Positions 1 to 5,070 of a DNA stretch of 5,070 bases are shown piece by piece (within the stretch, counting starts at the first letter, position 1; every line of letters begins with the position of its first letter). Source of the DNA: an uncultured Isosphaeraceae bacterium (GTDB lineage: Bacteria; Planctomycetota; Planctomycetia; Isosphaerales; Isosphaeraceae); the NCBI GenBank assembly GCA_937907405.1, contig CALCIC010000427.1, forward strand, positions 1 to 5,070, written 5' to 3'. A program made the translations under genes and the position numbers. Under the pieces are notes generated by a model, which worked only from the letters and a program-made list of their open reading frames with translations, was not told where the DNA came from and made no database searches.

Positions 1-11
1 GGAGCGCGCGT

Positions 12-2597
12 TCATACAGCTTCTCTTTCCAGGCCATATGCTTGCCTCAGCTCCGGTTCATGCAGTTTCTCGGCCTCGATCTGGGCGATCTTCCGCAGGG
101 GGGACATGCCGTTGGCCAGGGCGCCGATGGCCGCTACGTTGTTGGTCAGCACCGACGCCATGATGCCGAAGCCCATCGTGAACACCCCCGCGATGCAGGC
201 GATGTTGGGGGCGAGGATCATCCGCCAACTCCGCTTGACGTTCCTGTCGAGGTCGCGGGAGATGTCGCGGAGGTCGCAGAGCTTGGAGAGCCCCTGCTCC
301 ATGAATACGATGTGCGCGGTGTCGGTGGCGATCGACGACGCTCCCCGCAGCGAGATCGACACGTTGGCCTTTTTCAACGCGATCGAATCGTTGATGCCGT
401 CGCCGACGAAGCAGACCGTCTTGCCCTCCTTCTGGAGCTTCTCGACGTAGTCGGCCTTGTCGGCCGGCAAGACCTGGGCGAAGTAGCGGTCCATGCCCAG
501 CGATTCGGCCAGCTTCCTGGTGGGCGCCTCGTGGTCTCCCGAGATGATCGCGATGTGCTTGATCCCCCGGTCGCGGAGCCCCTTGATGATGTCGCGGACC
601 TCAGGGCGGACGGCCGCGCGCAGCTCGATCGCGCCGCCGACCTCGTCGTCGACGCCGACCATGACCATCGTGTGGCCCTCGCGGTGCGCCTCGTCGAGCG
701 CCTCGCGGATCTCGGCGCACATCGGCAGGCCCTCAAGCTCCATGAACCGCTTGCTGCCGACCCGGATGGTCCGGCCGTCGACGTTCACGGTGATGCCGTA
801 GCCCACCTTGTACTGGGTGTCGTCGGTCTCGGGGAGTTCGAGGCCGCGCTCCCGCGCCTTGTGGAGGATCGCCAGGGCGATCGGGTGGTGGAACTTCTTC
901 TCGGCCGCCGCCGCGTAGAGCAAGATCTGGTCGTCGGCGCAGCCGGGGCCGCTGACGACCCGGCCGACCTCGGGACGTTCGCGGGTCAGCGTGCCGGTCT
1001 TGTCGAACAGGACGGTGTCGATCTCGTTCATCAATTCGAGCGCCCGGCCGTCCTTCACCAGGATGCCCTTGCTCGCGCAGAGCGCCAGGGTCGAGAGCAT
1101 CGCCAGGGGGGCCGCCATCCGGATGCCGGTGCCGAAGTCGCTGTTGAGCACCGCCACCGCGCCGGCGGGGCCCATCGTCGCCATGCCGATCGCGCCGATG
1201 GTCAACGTCGGGATCACCGCCTTGTCCGCCAGCCGCTCCCCCTTGTGCTGGGAGTTGAGCTTGTAGCCGGCGGTGTCGGTCAAGATCCGGCTGATCTTCG
1301 CCGAGGCCGTGTCGCTGCCGGACTTCTCGACCGAGACCAGCATCTTGCCGGCGACCATCAAGGTCGAGGCGAACACGCGGTCCCCCACCCCCTTCTCGGC
1401 GGGCGTCGATTCGCCCGTGAGGGCGTGCTGGTCGATCATCGCCAGCCCCTCGGTGATCACGCCGTCGACCGGCACCACCTCGCCGGTGTTGACCACGATC
1501 ACGTCGCCGGCCTGGAGCCGGTCGAGCGACACCTGCACCTCGACCCCCTCGCGGTACAGCCAGACGAACCGAGGCTGCTTGCCGAACGCGTTCAAGAGCA
1601 GCTTCTTGGAATCGTCCTGCGTCTTCTTCACCAGCACGTGGCCGAACCCCAGGCACCAGCAAAGGACCGCGCCGGGGAAGATCGACATCGTCCCCAGGCA
1701 GCCGACCACGACGATCGCGTCGAGCACGTCGACCCCCAGGCGCCTCTCCTCGAACAACACTTCGCGGGCGGCCTTGAACGTCGGGATCGAGGTATACGCG
1801 AACAGCAAGGCCGCCGCCGGCAAGAGCGCAGGCGCGGCGAACTGCGCGACGGCCGCCACCGGCATTGAGATCGTGCAGACCGGCAGGTGGAGGTCCGGCT
1901 TGTCGAGCTTCTCGGGATGCTCGGCGGCGGCCAGGGCCCCGTCGATGATCTCGATCACCTGGTCGCGGGTCAGCGCGTGGGGGTCGTACTTGACCAGGAC
2001 GCTGCTGGTGAGCGGGTTCGTCTTGTACGAATCGACGCCGAGCACGCTCATCAGCTCGCGCTCGATCGCCTGGCAGAGTTCGGCCTTGCGGTGGATCGCC
2101 GGATTCGTGAGCCGGAGCCGGCCGGGAAGCTCGTGCTTGATCTCCCAGTCGGTGACGACCGACCCGTAGCGGAAGAACTTGACCTTCCCCTGCGCGTTGC
2201 GGAGCGGCGTGACCTTGGTGATCGCGACGCCGTGGTGCTCGCGACCCTCGGTCGCAGGACGCCCGTCCTCGCCGTTGGACGCGTGGCCGTTCTTCCCGCG
2301 GCCGGGGTCGAGGAAGCCGGAGATCCGGTTGACGACGTCGTTGAGCTTGTGAGTCTCGGGGCGGAACCGGAGGTCGGCGTGCGGGACTTCACCGCCGCGC
2401 GGCGAGTTGATCGTGACGTCCTCGATCTCGGTCGCCTGAAAGACCCGTTCCAGGAATCGTCGGCAGGCGTCGTTGCCCGGCTCGGCGAACAGCGTGCGGC
2501 TCTGGAGTCGAATCGCCCCCCGCGTCGGGAAGGTGACGGCGAGGTCCATGGGAGTTGGGGCGGTGGTCTCGGTCATGGGCTTGCTCGTCCGTTCCAT
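12..2597 (-). CDS. P1B-like cation-transporting P-type ATPase with two Cys-less HMA-like modules
   Basis: An intact 861-residue ATP-driven ion pump of the inner membrane. The catalytic signatures are complete: TGES in the actuator domain (394-397), DKTGTLT with phosphorylated Asp532, the P1B-type His-Pro of the nucleotide domain (571-572) and GDGIND (732-737). Eight membrane segments are predicted by eye, in pairs near 238-276, 289-326, 460-510 and 794-831, which matches P1B topology. The N-terminus carries two HMA-like modules (about 21-98 and 154-225) without CxxC, joined by a Gly-rich linker (about 99-125). The transport helix reads Ala496-Pro497-Leu498 instead of Cys-Pro-Cys, while an unusual Cys-Trp-Cys sits in the fourth helix (313-315). 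The ion is therefore not predictable; a heavy or transition metal is the family default. The ATG at 2597 has no clear Shine-Dalgarno; ATGs at 2576 and 2549 are alternatives, and the first recognisable domain starts only near residue 18. It is the last gene of the minus-strand set. Pump identity is secure; substrate and start are not. Confidence 0.93.
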   Translation of the reverse strand: MERTSKPMTETTAPTPMDLAVTFPTRGAIRLQSRTLFAEPGNDACRRFLERVFQATEIEDVTINSPRGGEVPHADLRFRPETHKLNDVVNRISGFLDPGRGKNGHASNGEDGRPATEGREHHGVAITKVTPLRNAQGKVKFFRYGSVVTDWEIKHELPGRLRLTNPAIHRKAELCQAIERELMSVLGVDSYKTNPLTSSVLVKYDPHALTRDQVIEIIDGALAAAEHPEKLDKPDLHLPVCTISMPVAAVAQFAAPALLPAAALLFAYTSIPTFKAAREVLFEERRLGVDVLDAIVVVGCLGTMSIFPGAVLCWCLGFGHVLVKKTQDDSKKLLLNAFGKQPRFVWLYREGVEVQVSLDRLQAGDVIVVNTGEVVPVDGVITEGLAMIDQHALTGESTPAEKGVGDRVFASTLMVAGKMLVSVEKSGSDTASAKISRILTDTAGYKLNSQHKGERLADKAVIPTLTIGAIGMATMGPAGAVAVLNSDFGTGIRMAAPLAMLSTLALCASKGILVKDGRALELMNEIDTVLFDKTGTLTRERPEVGRVVSGPGCADDQILLYAAAAEKKFHHPIALAILHKARERGLELPETDDTQYKVGYGITVNVDGRTIRVGSKRFMELEGLPMCAEIREALDEAHREGHTMVMVGVDDEVGGAIELRAAVRPEVRDIIKGLRDRGIKHIAIISGDHEAPTRKLAESLGMDRYFAQVLPADKADYVEKLQKEGKTVCFVGDGINDSIALKKANVSISLRGASSIATDTAHIVFMEQGLSKLCDLRDISRDLDRNVKRSWRMILAPNIACIAGVFTMGFGIMASVLTNNVAAIGALANGMSPLRKIAQIEAEKLHEPELRQAYGLEREAV

Positions 2598-2714
2598 TCC
2601 GCAGAGGAAAGACCGTTCAAGGGCCGGGCGAGCTTGTCGCGATCTTCGCCCGCCCGCGATCGAAAATGAAGAACCCGGGAGCGAGAGAACCGTGGACCAC
2701 GAACATCGACGACC

Positions 2715-2742
2715 GCGTCGGCGACGGTCAGGTCGCCGACGC
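2715..2742 (-). terminator. Strong GC-rich hairpin with the 92-aa gene's stop codon in its loop
   Basis: A perfect inverted repeat has 11-bp arms (2715-2725 and 2732-2742) around a six-base loop (2726-2731). The TGA stop of the 92-aa gene (2728-2730) lies in that loop. No U-run follows on the minus strand, so it is not a classical intrinsic terminator. It could protect the 3' end of the upstream message, cause partial termination before the ATPase gene, or affect ribosome release. The repeat is seen directly; the role is inferred. Confidence 0.5.
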
Positions 2743-3006
2743 CGCGGCCTTGGCGGCGCCCGCGTCGGCGGCCGGGGCGTCGGATTGTTTCATCTCGGCC
2801 ATCGCGTCCTGGACGGCCTCGACTTTCTCGGCGACCTTCTTGGCCATCTCGGCGTACGACTCGCCGAACGCCGTGCCGGCGCCGGCCAGCGCCCCGGAGA
2901 CCAGGGGGCCGAATTTCTCCTTGAGCAACGGGAAGTTCGCGCCGGCCGTGGCGCCGATCACCAACCCGGCGGCGAAATACATGGCTTCGGATCGGGTCAT
3001 GGGCAT
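2728..3006 (-). CDS. Small one-helix membrane protein (92 aa), YtxH/PacL-like in shape
   Basis: I do not recognise a named family. The 92-residue product has a hydrophobic Gly/Ala segment at about 9-26, a second Gly/Ala-rich stretch at 34-48, a charged amphipathic helix rich in Lys, Glu and Ala at 49-73, and a disordered Ala/Pro/Asp tail. This shape, one N-terminal membrane helix followed by a cytoplasmic helix, resembles YtxH-like, DUF5132-like and mycobacterial DUF1490 (PacL) proteins. The last group sits beside Ctp metal-pump genes, as this gene sits 130 bases upstream of a P-type ATPase. The tail has no His or Cys, so the C-terminal metal-binding motif of PacL1 is absent. The start is well supported: AGAGGTGA (3013-3020 on the minus strand) lies six bases before the ATG at 3006, better spaced than the in-frame ATG at 3000. 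The stop codon lies in the loop of a strong inverted repeat. A role as pump partner is inference. Confidence 0.82.
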   Translation of the reverse strand: MPMTRSEAMYFAAGLVIGATAGANFPLLKEKFGPLVSGALAGAGTAFGESYAEMAKKVAEKVEAVQDAMAEMKQSDAPAADAGAAKAAASAT

Positions 3007-3129
3007 CGCAAATCACCTCTGGCGCCGGAGATCAAGACGGGATCGGCAAGCAGCATCCACGACGATCAAGACTATCGAACCGACTGTTCGGCTGTCGAGA
3101 GTCGGGTCGCGTCGAGCCGCTCCGTCTCG

Positions 3130-3477
3130 TTACGCCCGCACTTCGGGCGCCGTCGCGTCCTGCTTCCGTTTCCGCATCTCGTCGAGCGCGTCGAACGCCG
3201 CGTGCGCGCCGTCCACCAGGCCGTGGACGACGGGGTTCTCCTTGGGGATCGCCTGCGCCACGAACATCGTCGGAAACACCACGCCGTAAGACAGGGTGTA
3301 GCTCGTGGTGTACACCAACCGGGCCATGAATCGGTTCACCCGAGGAAGCGCCTCCTCGACCTTGGCGCGCGCGTCGAGGGCCCCTTCCTTCGCCGCCTGC
3401 ATCGCGTTTTCCATCGCGTCGGCCACGGACTTCAACGGATCGCTCGTCGCCGTCTCGGTCGTCACGTCGTCGGTCAT
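3130..3477 (-). CDS. Small hypothetical membrane-associated protein (115 aa), paralogue of the 103-aa protein
   Basis: Function unknown. The 115-residue product has an acidic Thr-rich start (1-12), a predicted amphipathic helix rich in Ala, Glu and Lys (14-45), then a conserved block at 51-105. The block holds a hydrophobic Tyr-rich segment with core S-Y-G-V-V-F-P (63-69), followed by N-P-V-V-x-G-L-V-D-G-A and a basic tail (R-K-R-K at 102-105). About 27 of 55 ungapped positions match the 103-aa protein encoded just upstream, so the two are paralogues. The hydrophobic stretch (about 53-77) could be one membrane helix or a membrane-lying helix. I chose the ATG at 3477 because GGGGA (3484-3488, minus strand) lies about seven bases before it; the reading frame stays open to an ATG at 3579, but that extension lacks a comparable site and runs through the less GC-rich gap. 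A 6-bp hairpin ends just before the TAA. Its place between its paralogue and the pump genes suggests a shared membrane role. Confidence 0.8.
   Translation of the reverse strand: MTDDVTTETATSDPLKSVADAMENAMQAAKEGALDARAKVEEALPRVNRFMARLVYTTSYTLSYGVVFPTMFVAQAIPKENPVVHGLVDGAHAAFDALDEMRKRKQDATAPEVRA
3133..3149 (-). repeat. Short hairpin just before the stop of the 115-aa gene
   Basis: Six-bp perfect arms CGCCCG (3133-3138) and CGGGCG (3144-3149) enclose a five-base loop. The structure lies inside the last codons of the 115-aa gene and ends directly beside its TAA. Short GC arms are common by chance in this base composition, so a function as an RNA end signal is only possible. Confidence 0.3.
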
Positions 3478-3794
3478 CGGTTTTCCCCATCCGATCGAGA
3501 AGAAAAACTGAATCGGCCGCCCGATCTCCTCCCCATGAACCACTCGAAACCAATCTGCCTTTCGGCCGGCAGATCTCATACATCAATTGGGATGGCTCTG
3601 GACTATCGGGAAGTCTGCATAACTTATCGAAACCAAGGAGCATCGTGTGGATTATGGCGACTGGTCGGGCTCGGTCCGAATTCAGACGTTCGCCATATTA
3701 ATCGGCACAAGTTTGGCTTGCCGTCAAGCAAGGTTTCCGGGCGGCGGATTGCCAGATCGATGAAAATGGTGGTCGAGGGGTGGAGCCTCTCGCG
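3478..3794. promoter_or_regulatory. 317-base gap between the paralogues: leader region with a hairpin
   Basis: No credible gene is visible here. The stretch is clearly less GC-rich than the genes, as expected of a promoter or leader region. It holds the ribosome-binding site of the 115-aa gene (3484-3488) and a perfect 7-bp hairpin (3553-3574). On the minus strand there is a TTGACG box (3722-3727) followed by AT-rich TAATAT (3695-3700), but their 21-base spacing is poor for a sigma-70 promoter. The length and composition suggest that the 115-aa gene and those after it start a new transcript here. Confidence 0.4.
3553..3574 (-). repeat. Hairpin in the 5' leader of the 115-aa gene
   Basis: ATCTGCC (3553-3559) and GGCAGAT (3568-3574) are perfect 7-bp arms around an eight-base loop, 76-97 bases upstream of the ATG at 3477. 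No U-run follows on either strand, so it is not an intrinsic terminator. It could be an operator for a dimeric regulator or a leader RNA element. The repeat is seen; the role is unknown. Confidence 0.4.
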
Positions 3795-4106
3795 CTATCG
3801 GCCTTTGAGCAGACTGTCGACTCTTCTGGACGCGGCGTCGGCGCCCTCGACGATCCCCTGGACGGCCGGGTTGTCGGCGGGGGCCGCCCGGGCCACGTAG
3901 GCGATGGGGGAGACGACGCCGTACGACACCGCGTAAGCCGTATTATAAAGCAGTCGAGCGACCATCAGGCTCGAACTCGACCAGAATCGGGTCGCCGCCT
4001 CGCTGGCGTCGGCCGCGCCGTCGCGAGCGGCCCGGCCGACAAGCTGCAATCCTCCCGCGCCGTTGGGGCTGGGGACGGCAGTCACCGAATACGCACCGTT
4101 CGACAT
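3795..4106 (-). CDS. Small hypothetical membrane-associated protein (103 aa), paralogue of the 115-aa protein
   Basis: Function unknown. The N-terminal 45 residues are Gly/Ala/Ser-rich and look flexible. Residues 49-103 carry the same block as the 115-aa protein: A-R-L-L-Y, then core S-Y-G-V-V-S-P (61-67), V-A-R-A-A-P, N-P-A-V-Q-G-I-V-E-G-A, and a short basic end. One hydrophobic segment (about 51-75) could cross or line the membrane. There is no signal peptide, and no Cys or His suggests direct metal binding. The ATG at 4106 is supported by GGGAG (4114-4118, minus strand) seven bases upstream. The gene follows pyrD after 124 bases that contain an AT-rich patch, so it may have its own promoter instead of being read only from pyrD. 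The N-terminal halves of the two paralogues do not align, which fits either divergence or a shared C-terminal domain joined to different leaders. It is a real gene with fair certainty, because the paralogy shows conservation at protein level. Confidence 0.78.
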   Translation of the reverse strand: MSNGAYSVTAVPSPNGAGGLQLVGRAARDGAADASEAATRFWSSSSLMVARLLYNTAYAVSYGVVSPIAYVARAAPADNPAVQGIVEGADAASRRVDSLLKGR

Positions 4107-4230
4107 GAGTCCACTCCCGAGCCGAGATGACGGAGAACGACGACCTGCGCGGAGGGCGCATTCGTCAATTGTATTTTACCTATTTTATTTCGCGGAAGCG
4201 AGCCTGGGACTCCGGAATTCTGAATCAATT
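4107..4230 (-). promoter_or_regulatory. AT-rich gap upstream of the 103-aa gene, possible promoter region
   Basis: These 124 bases separate pyrD from the 103-aa gene. They hold the Shine-Dalgarno GGGAG (4114-4118) and a sharply AT-rich patch (about 4168-4190) that contains a TAAAAT box on the minus strand (4173-4178). No good -35 box sits at the right distance before it. A small 5-bp repeat (4146-4160) lies between patch and gene. A promoter here would uncouple the small-protein cluster from pyrD; the evidence is composition and position only. Confidence 0.3.
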
Positions 4231-4243
4231 CTAGGATTGATTC
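4222..4243 (-). repeat. Inverted repeat spanning the pyrD stop codon
   Basis: GAATCAAT (4222-4229) and ATTGATTC (4236-4243) form a perfect 8-bp inverted repeat around a six-base loop (4230-4235) that contains the pyrD TAG (4231-4233). The stem is AT-rich and therefore weak as RNA, and no U-run follows it on the minus strand. It may be a poor terminator, an mRNA end structure or a protein-binding site. Only the repeat itself is certain. Confidence 0.5.
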
Positions 4244-5018
4244 GATCGGAGGGCGCCGACGATCTCGGCGACGGAGGCGACGCCGACCTCGTCGAGCAGG
4301 CGGCCGAGGTCGTCGAGCAGGATTTCGGCGGCGGCGGGGTTGTAGAAGGTCGCGGTGCCGACCTGGACGGCCGAGGCGCCGGCCGTCAGGAACTCGAGGG
4401 CGTCGTCGGCGGTGGCGATGCCGCCGACGCCGATGATCGGCAGGCCGGGGGTCGCCCGCGCGACCTCCCAGACGGCCCGCAGCGCGACGGGGTTGATCGC
4501 CGGGCCCCTGAGCCCGCCGACGTCGTAGGCGAGGATCGGCCGTCGGGTCCGCCAGTTGACCGCCATCCCCCGAAGCGTGTTGATCAGGCAGACGGCGTCG
4601 GCCCCGGCGTCGGCCGCCGCGGCGGCGATCGGCACGATGCTCGTCACGTTCGGCGTCAGCTTGGCGATGATCGGCAGCGGGCAGGCGGCCCGAACCCGGC
4701 GCACCAGTCGGCCCACCAGCACGGGGTCGACCCCCAGATCGAGGCCGTGGCTCACATTGGGACACGAGATGTTGAGTTCGACGGCCGCCAGGCCCGGCTC
4801 GCGGCCGAGCATCTCGGCCATCTCGGCGAACTGGCCCTCGTCCTCGCCGGCGATGTTGGCGATGACGGCGGTCCCCACGGTGCGGAGATACGGCAGGTGA
4901 TGGTCGCGGAAATGGTGGACGCCGTCGTTGTCCAGGCCGATCGCGTTGAGCAGGCCCGACGCCGTCTCGACGGTGCGCGGGGTCGGGTTGCCGGCCCTCG
5001 GATGGAACGTCACCGTCT
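4231..5018 (-). CDS. pyrD: Dihydroorotate dehydrogenase, class 1B-like catalytic subunit, 5' end missing
   Basis: This is the FMN enzyme that oxidises dihydroorotate to orotate in pyrimidine synthesis, cytoplasmic in class 1. About 262 residues are visible; roughly 40-50 are missing compared with the usual 300-310. Counting from Val at 5011-5013 as residue 1, the class 1 landmarks are in order: G-N-P-x-P-R (8-13), L-N-A-I-G-L (22-27), N-I-S-C-P-N with the catalytic Cys84 (81-86), A-K-L-T-P-N (117-122), L-I-N-T-L-R-G-M (143-150), G-G-L-R-G-P-A (166-172), G-V-G-G-I (195-199) and V-G-T-A-T-F (218-223). The Cys base separates it from class 2, which uses Ser; the wording fits class 1B, which pairs with the iron-sulfur/FAD subunit PyrK, not seen here. 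The GTG at 5013 is not the real start: upstream bases still encode the expected Thr and the end of a Lys codon, and the in-frame TAG just beyond (5017-5019) is made by adapter sequence. The stop lies in the loop of an inverted repeat. Confidence 0.93.
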
Positions 5019-5070
5019 AGATCGGAAGAGCACACGTCTGAACTCCAGTCACCTTGTAATCTCGTATGCC
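5019..5070 (+). other. Illumina TruSeq adapter with index (sequencing artefact)
   Basis: The last 52 bases are not from the organism. Positions 5019-5052 match the 34-base TruSeq indexed adapter, beginning AGATCGGAAGAGC. The next six bases (5053-5058, CTTGTA) match TruSeq index 12, and 5059-5070 match the start of the constant flow-cell end that follows the index. The order and spacing are exactly those of an adapter read-through. On the minus strand it encodes the artefactual peptide V/M-C-S-S-D-L. It cuts off pyrD and creates a false in-frame stop. Confidence 0.99.

Noticed and set aside
42..1868. Long open frame on the plus strand (608 codons) opposite the ATPase gene
   Set aside because: It is antisense to a gene with intact P-type ATPase motifs; its product is rich in Arg, Asp, His and Val with no recognisable domain, the usual shadow of a GC-rich gene.
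3076..3090. 5-bp hairpin in the gap between the 115-aa and 92-aa genes
   Set aside because: Arms this short are expected by chance, and no U-run or start/stop signal is nearby.
3695..3727. Possible sigma-70 promoter on the minus strand, TTGACG and TAATAT
   Set aside because: The spacer is 21 bases, or 18 only with a poor GATTAA box; neither is convincing, so it is mentioned only as part of the gap.
2473..3900. Plus-strand open frame of 475 codons crossing three minus-strand genes and their gaps
   Set aside because: It shows no domain, has Arg-rich shadow composition, and runs antisense to the two paralogues and the 92-aa gene, which have good ribosome-binding sites.
4146..4190. Possible plus-strand intrinsic terminator: small repeat followed by T-rich sequence
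   Set aside because: The stem is only 5 bp, the T-rich patch begins several bases later and is interrupted, and no plus-strand gene ends here.
4082..5035. Minus-strand open frame of 317 codons starting M-C-S-S-D-L
   Set aside because: Its start lies in adapter sequence and its body is an out-of-frame shadow of pyrD.
1..5070. tRNA, rRNA, CRISPR array, insertion sequence or attachment site
   Set aside because: I saw no direct-repeat array, cloverleaf, ribosomal sequence, transposase motif or terminal repeats in the window.

Overview
The window is a GC-rich bacterial contig end, roughly two thirds G+C by eye and lower in the gaps. All five genes I can support lie on the minus strand, so transcription runs from right to left. 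Codon use and the mix of a class 1B-type PyrD with alanine/arginine-rich small proteins suit a high-GC group. Planctomycetota (Isosphaeraceae-like) is my best guess, but it is an impression and no marker gene supports it.

Layout from right to left. Positions 5019-5070 are not genomic: they match an Illumina TruSeq adapter with its index, so the true contig ends at 5018. Positions 5018-4231 hold the C-terminal five sixths or so of pyrD (dihydroorotate dehydrogenase, pyrimidine synthesis), cut at its 5' end by the adapter. Next come three small membrane-type proteins: 103 aa (4106-3795), 115 aa (3477-3130) and 92 aa (3006-2728). The first two are diverged paralogues sharing a conserved block of about 55 residues around an S-Y-G-V-V-x-P core. 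The leftmost gene (2597-12) is an intact 861-residue P1B-like cation-transporting P-type ATPase. It has two Cys-less HMA-like modules at the N-terminus, and the usual Cys-Pro-Cys in the transport helix is replaced by Ala-Pro-Leu.

The gaps (124, 317, 123 and 130 bases) hold ribosome-binding sites, an AT-rich patch and several perfect inverted repeats. In two of these, at the ends of pyrD and of the 92-aa gene, the stop codon lies inside the six-base loop.

How the genes may work together: pyrD is probably an unrelated housekeeping neighbour. The three small proteins and the ATPase look like one functional module. By analogy with mycobacterial PacL/Ctp metal-efflux assemblies, the small proteins may scaffold or modulate the ATPase in the membrane. 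That analogy is inference from gene order and protein architecture; the transported ion cannot be read from the sequence.
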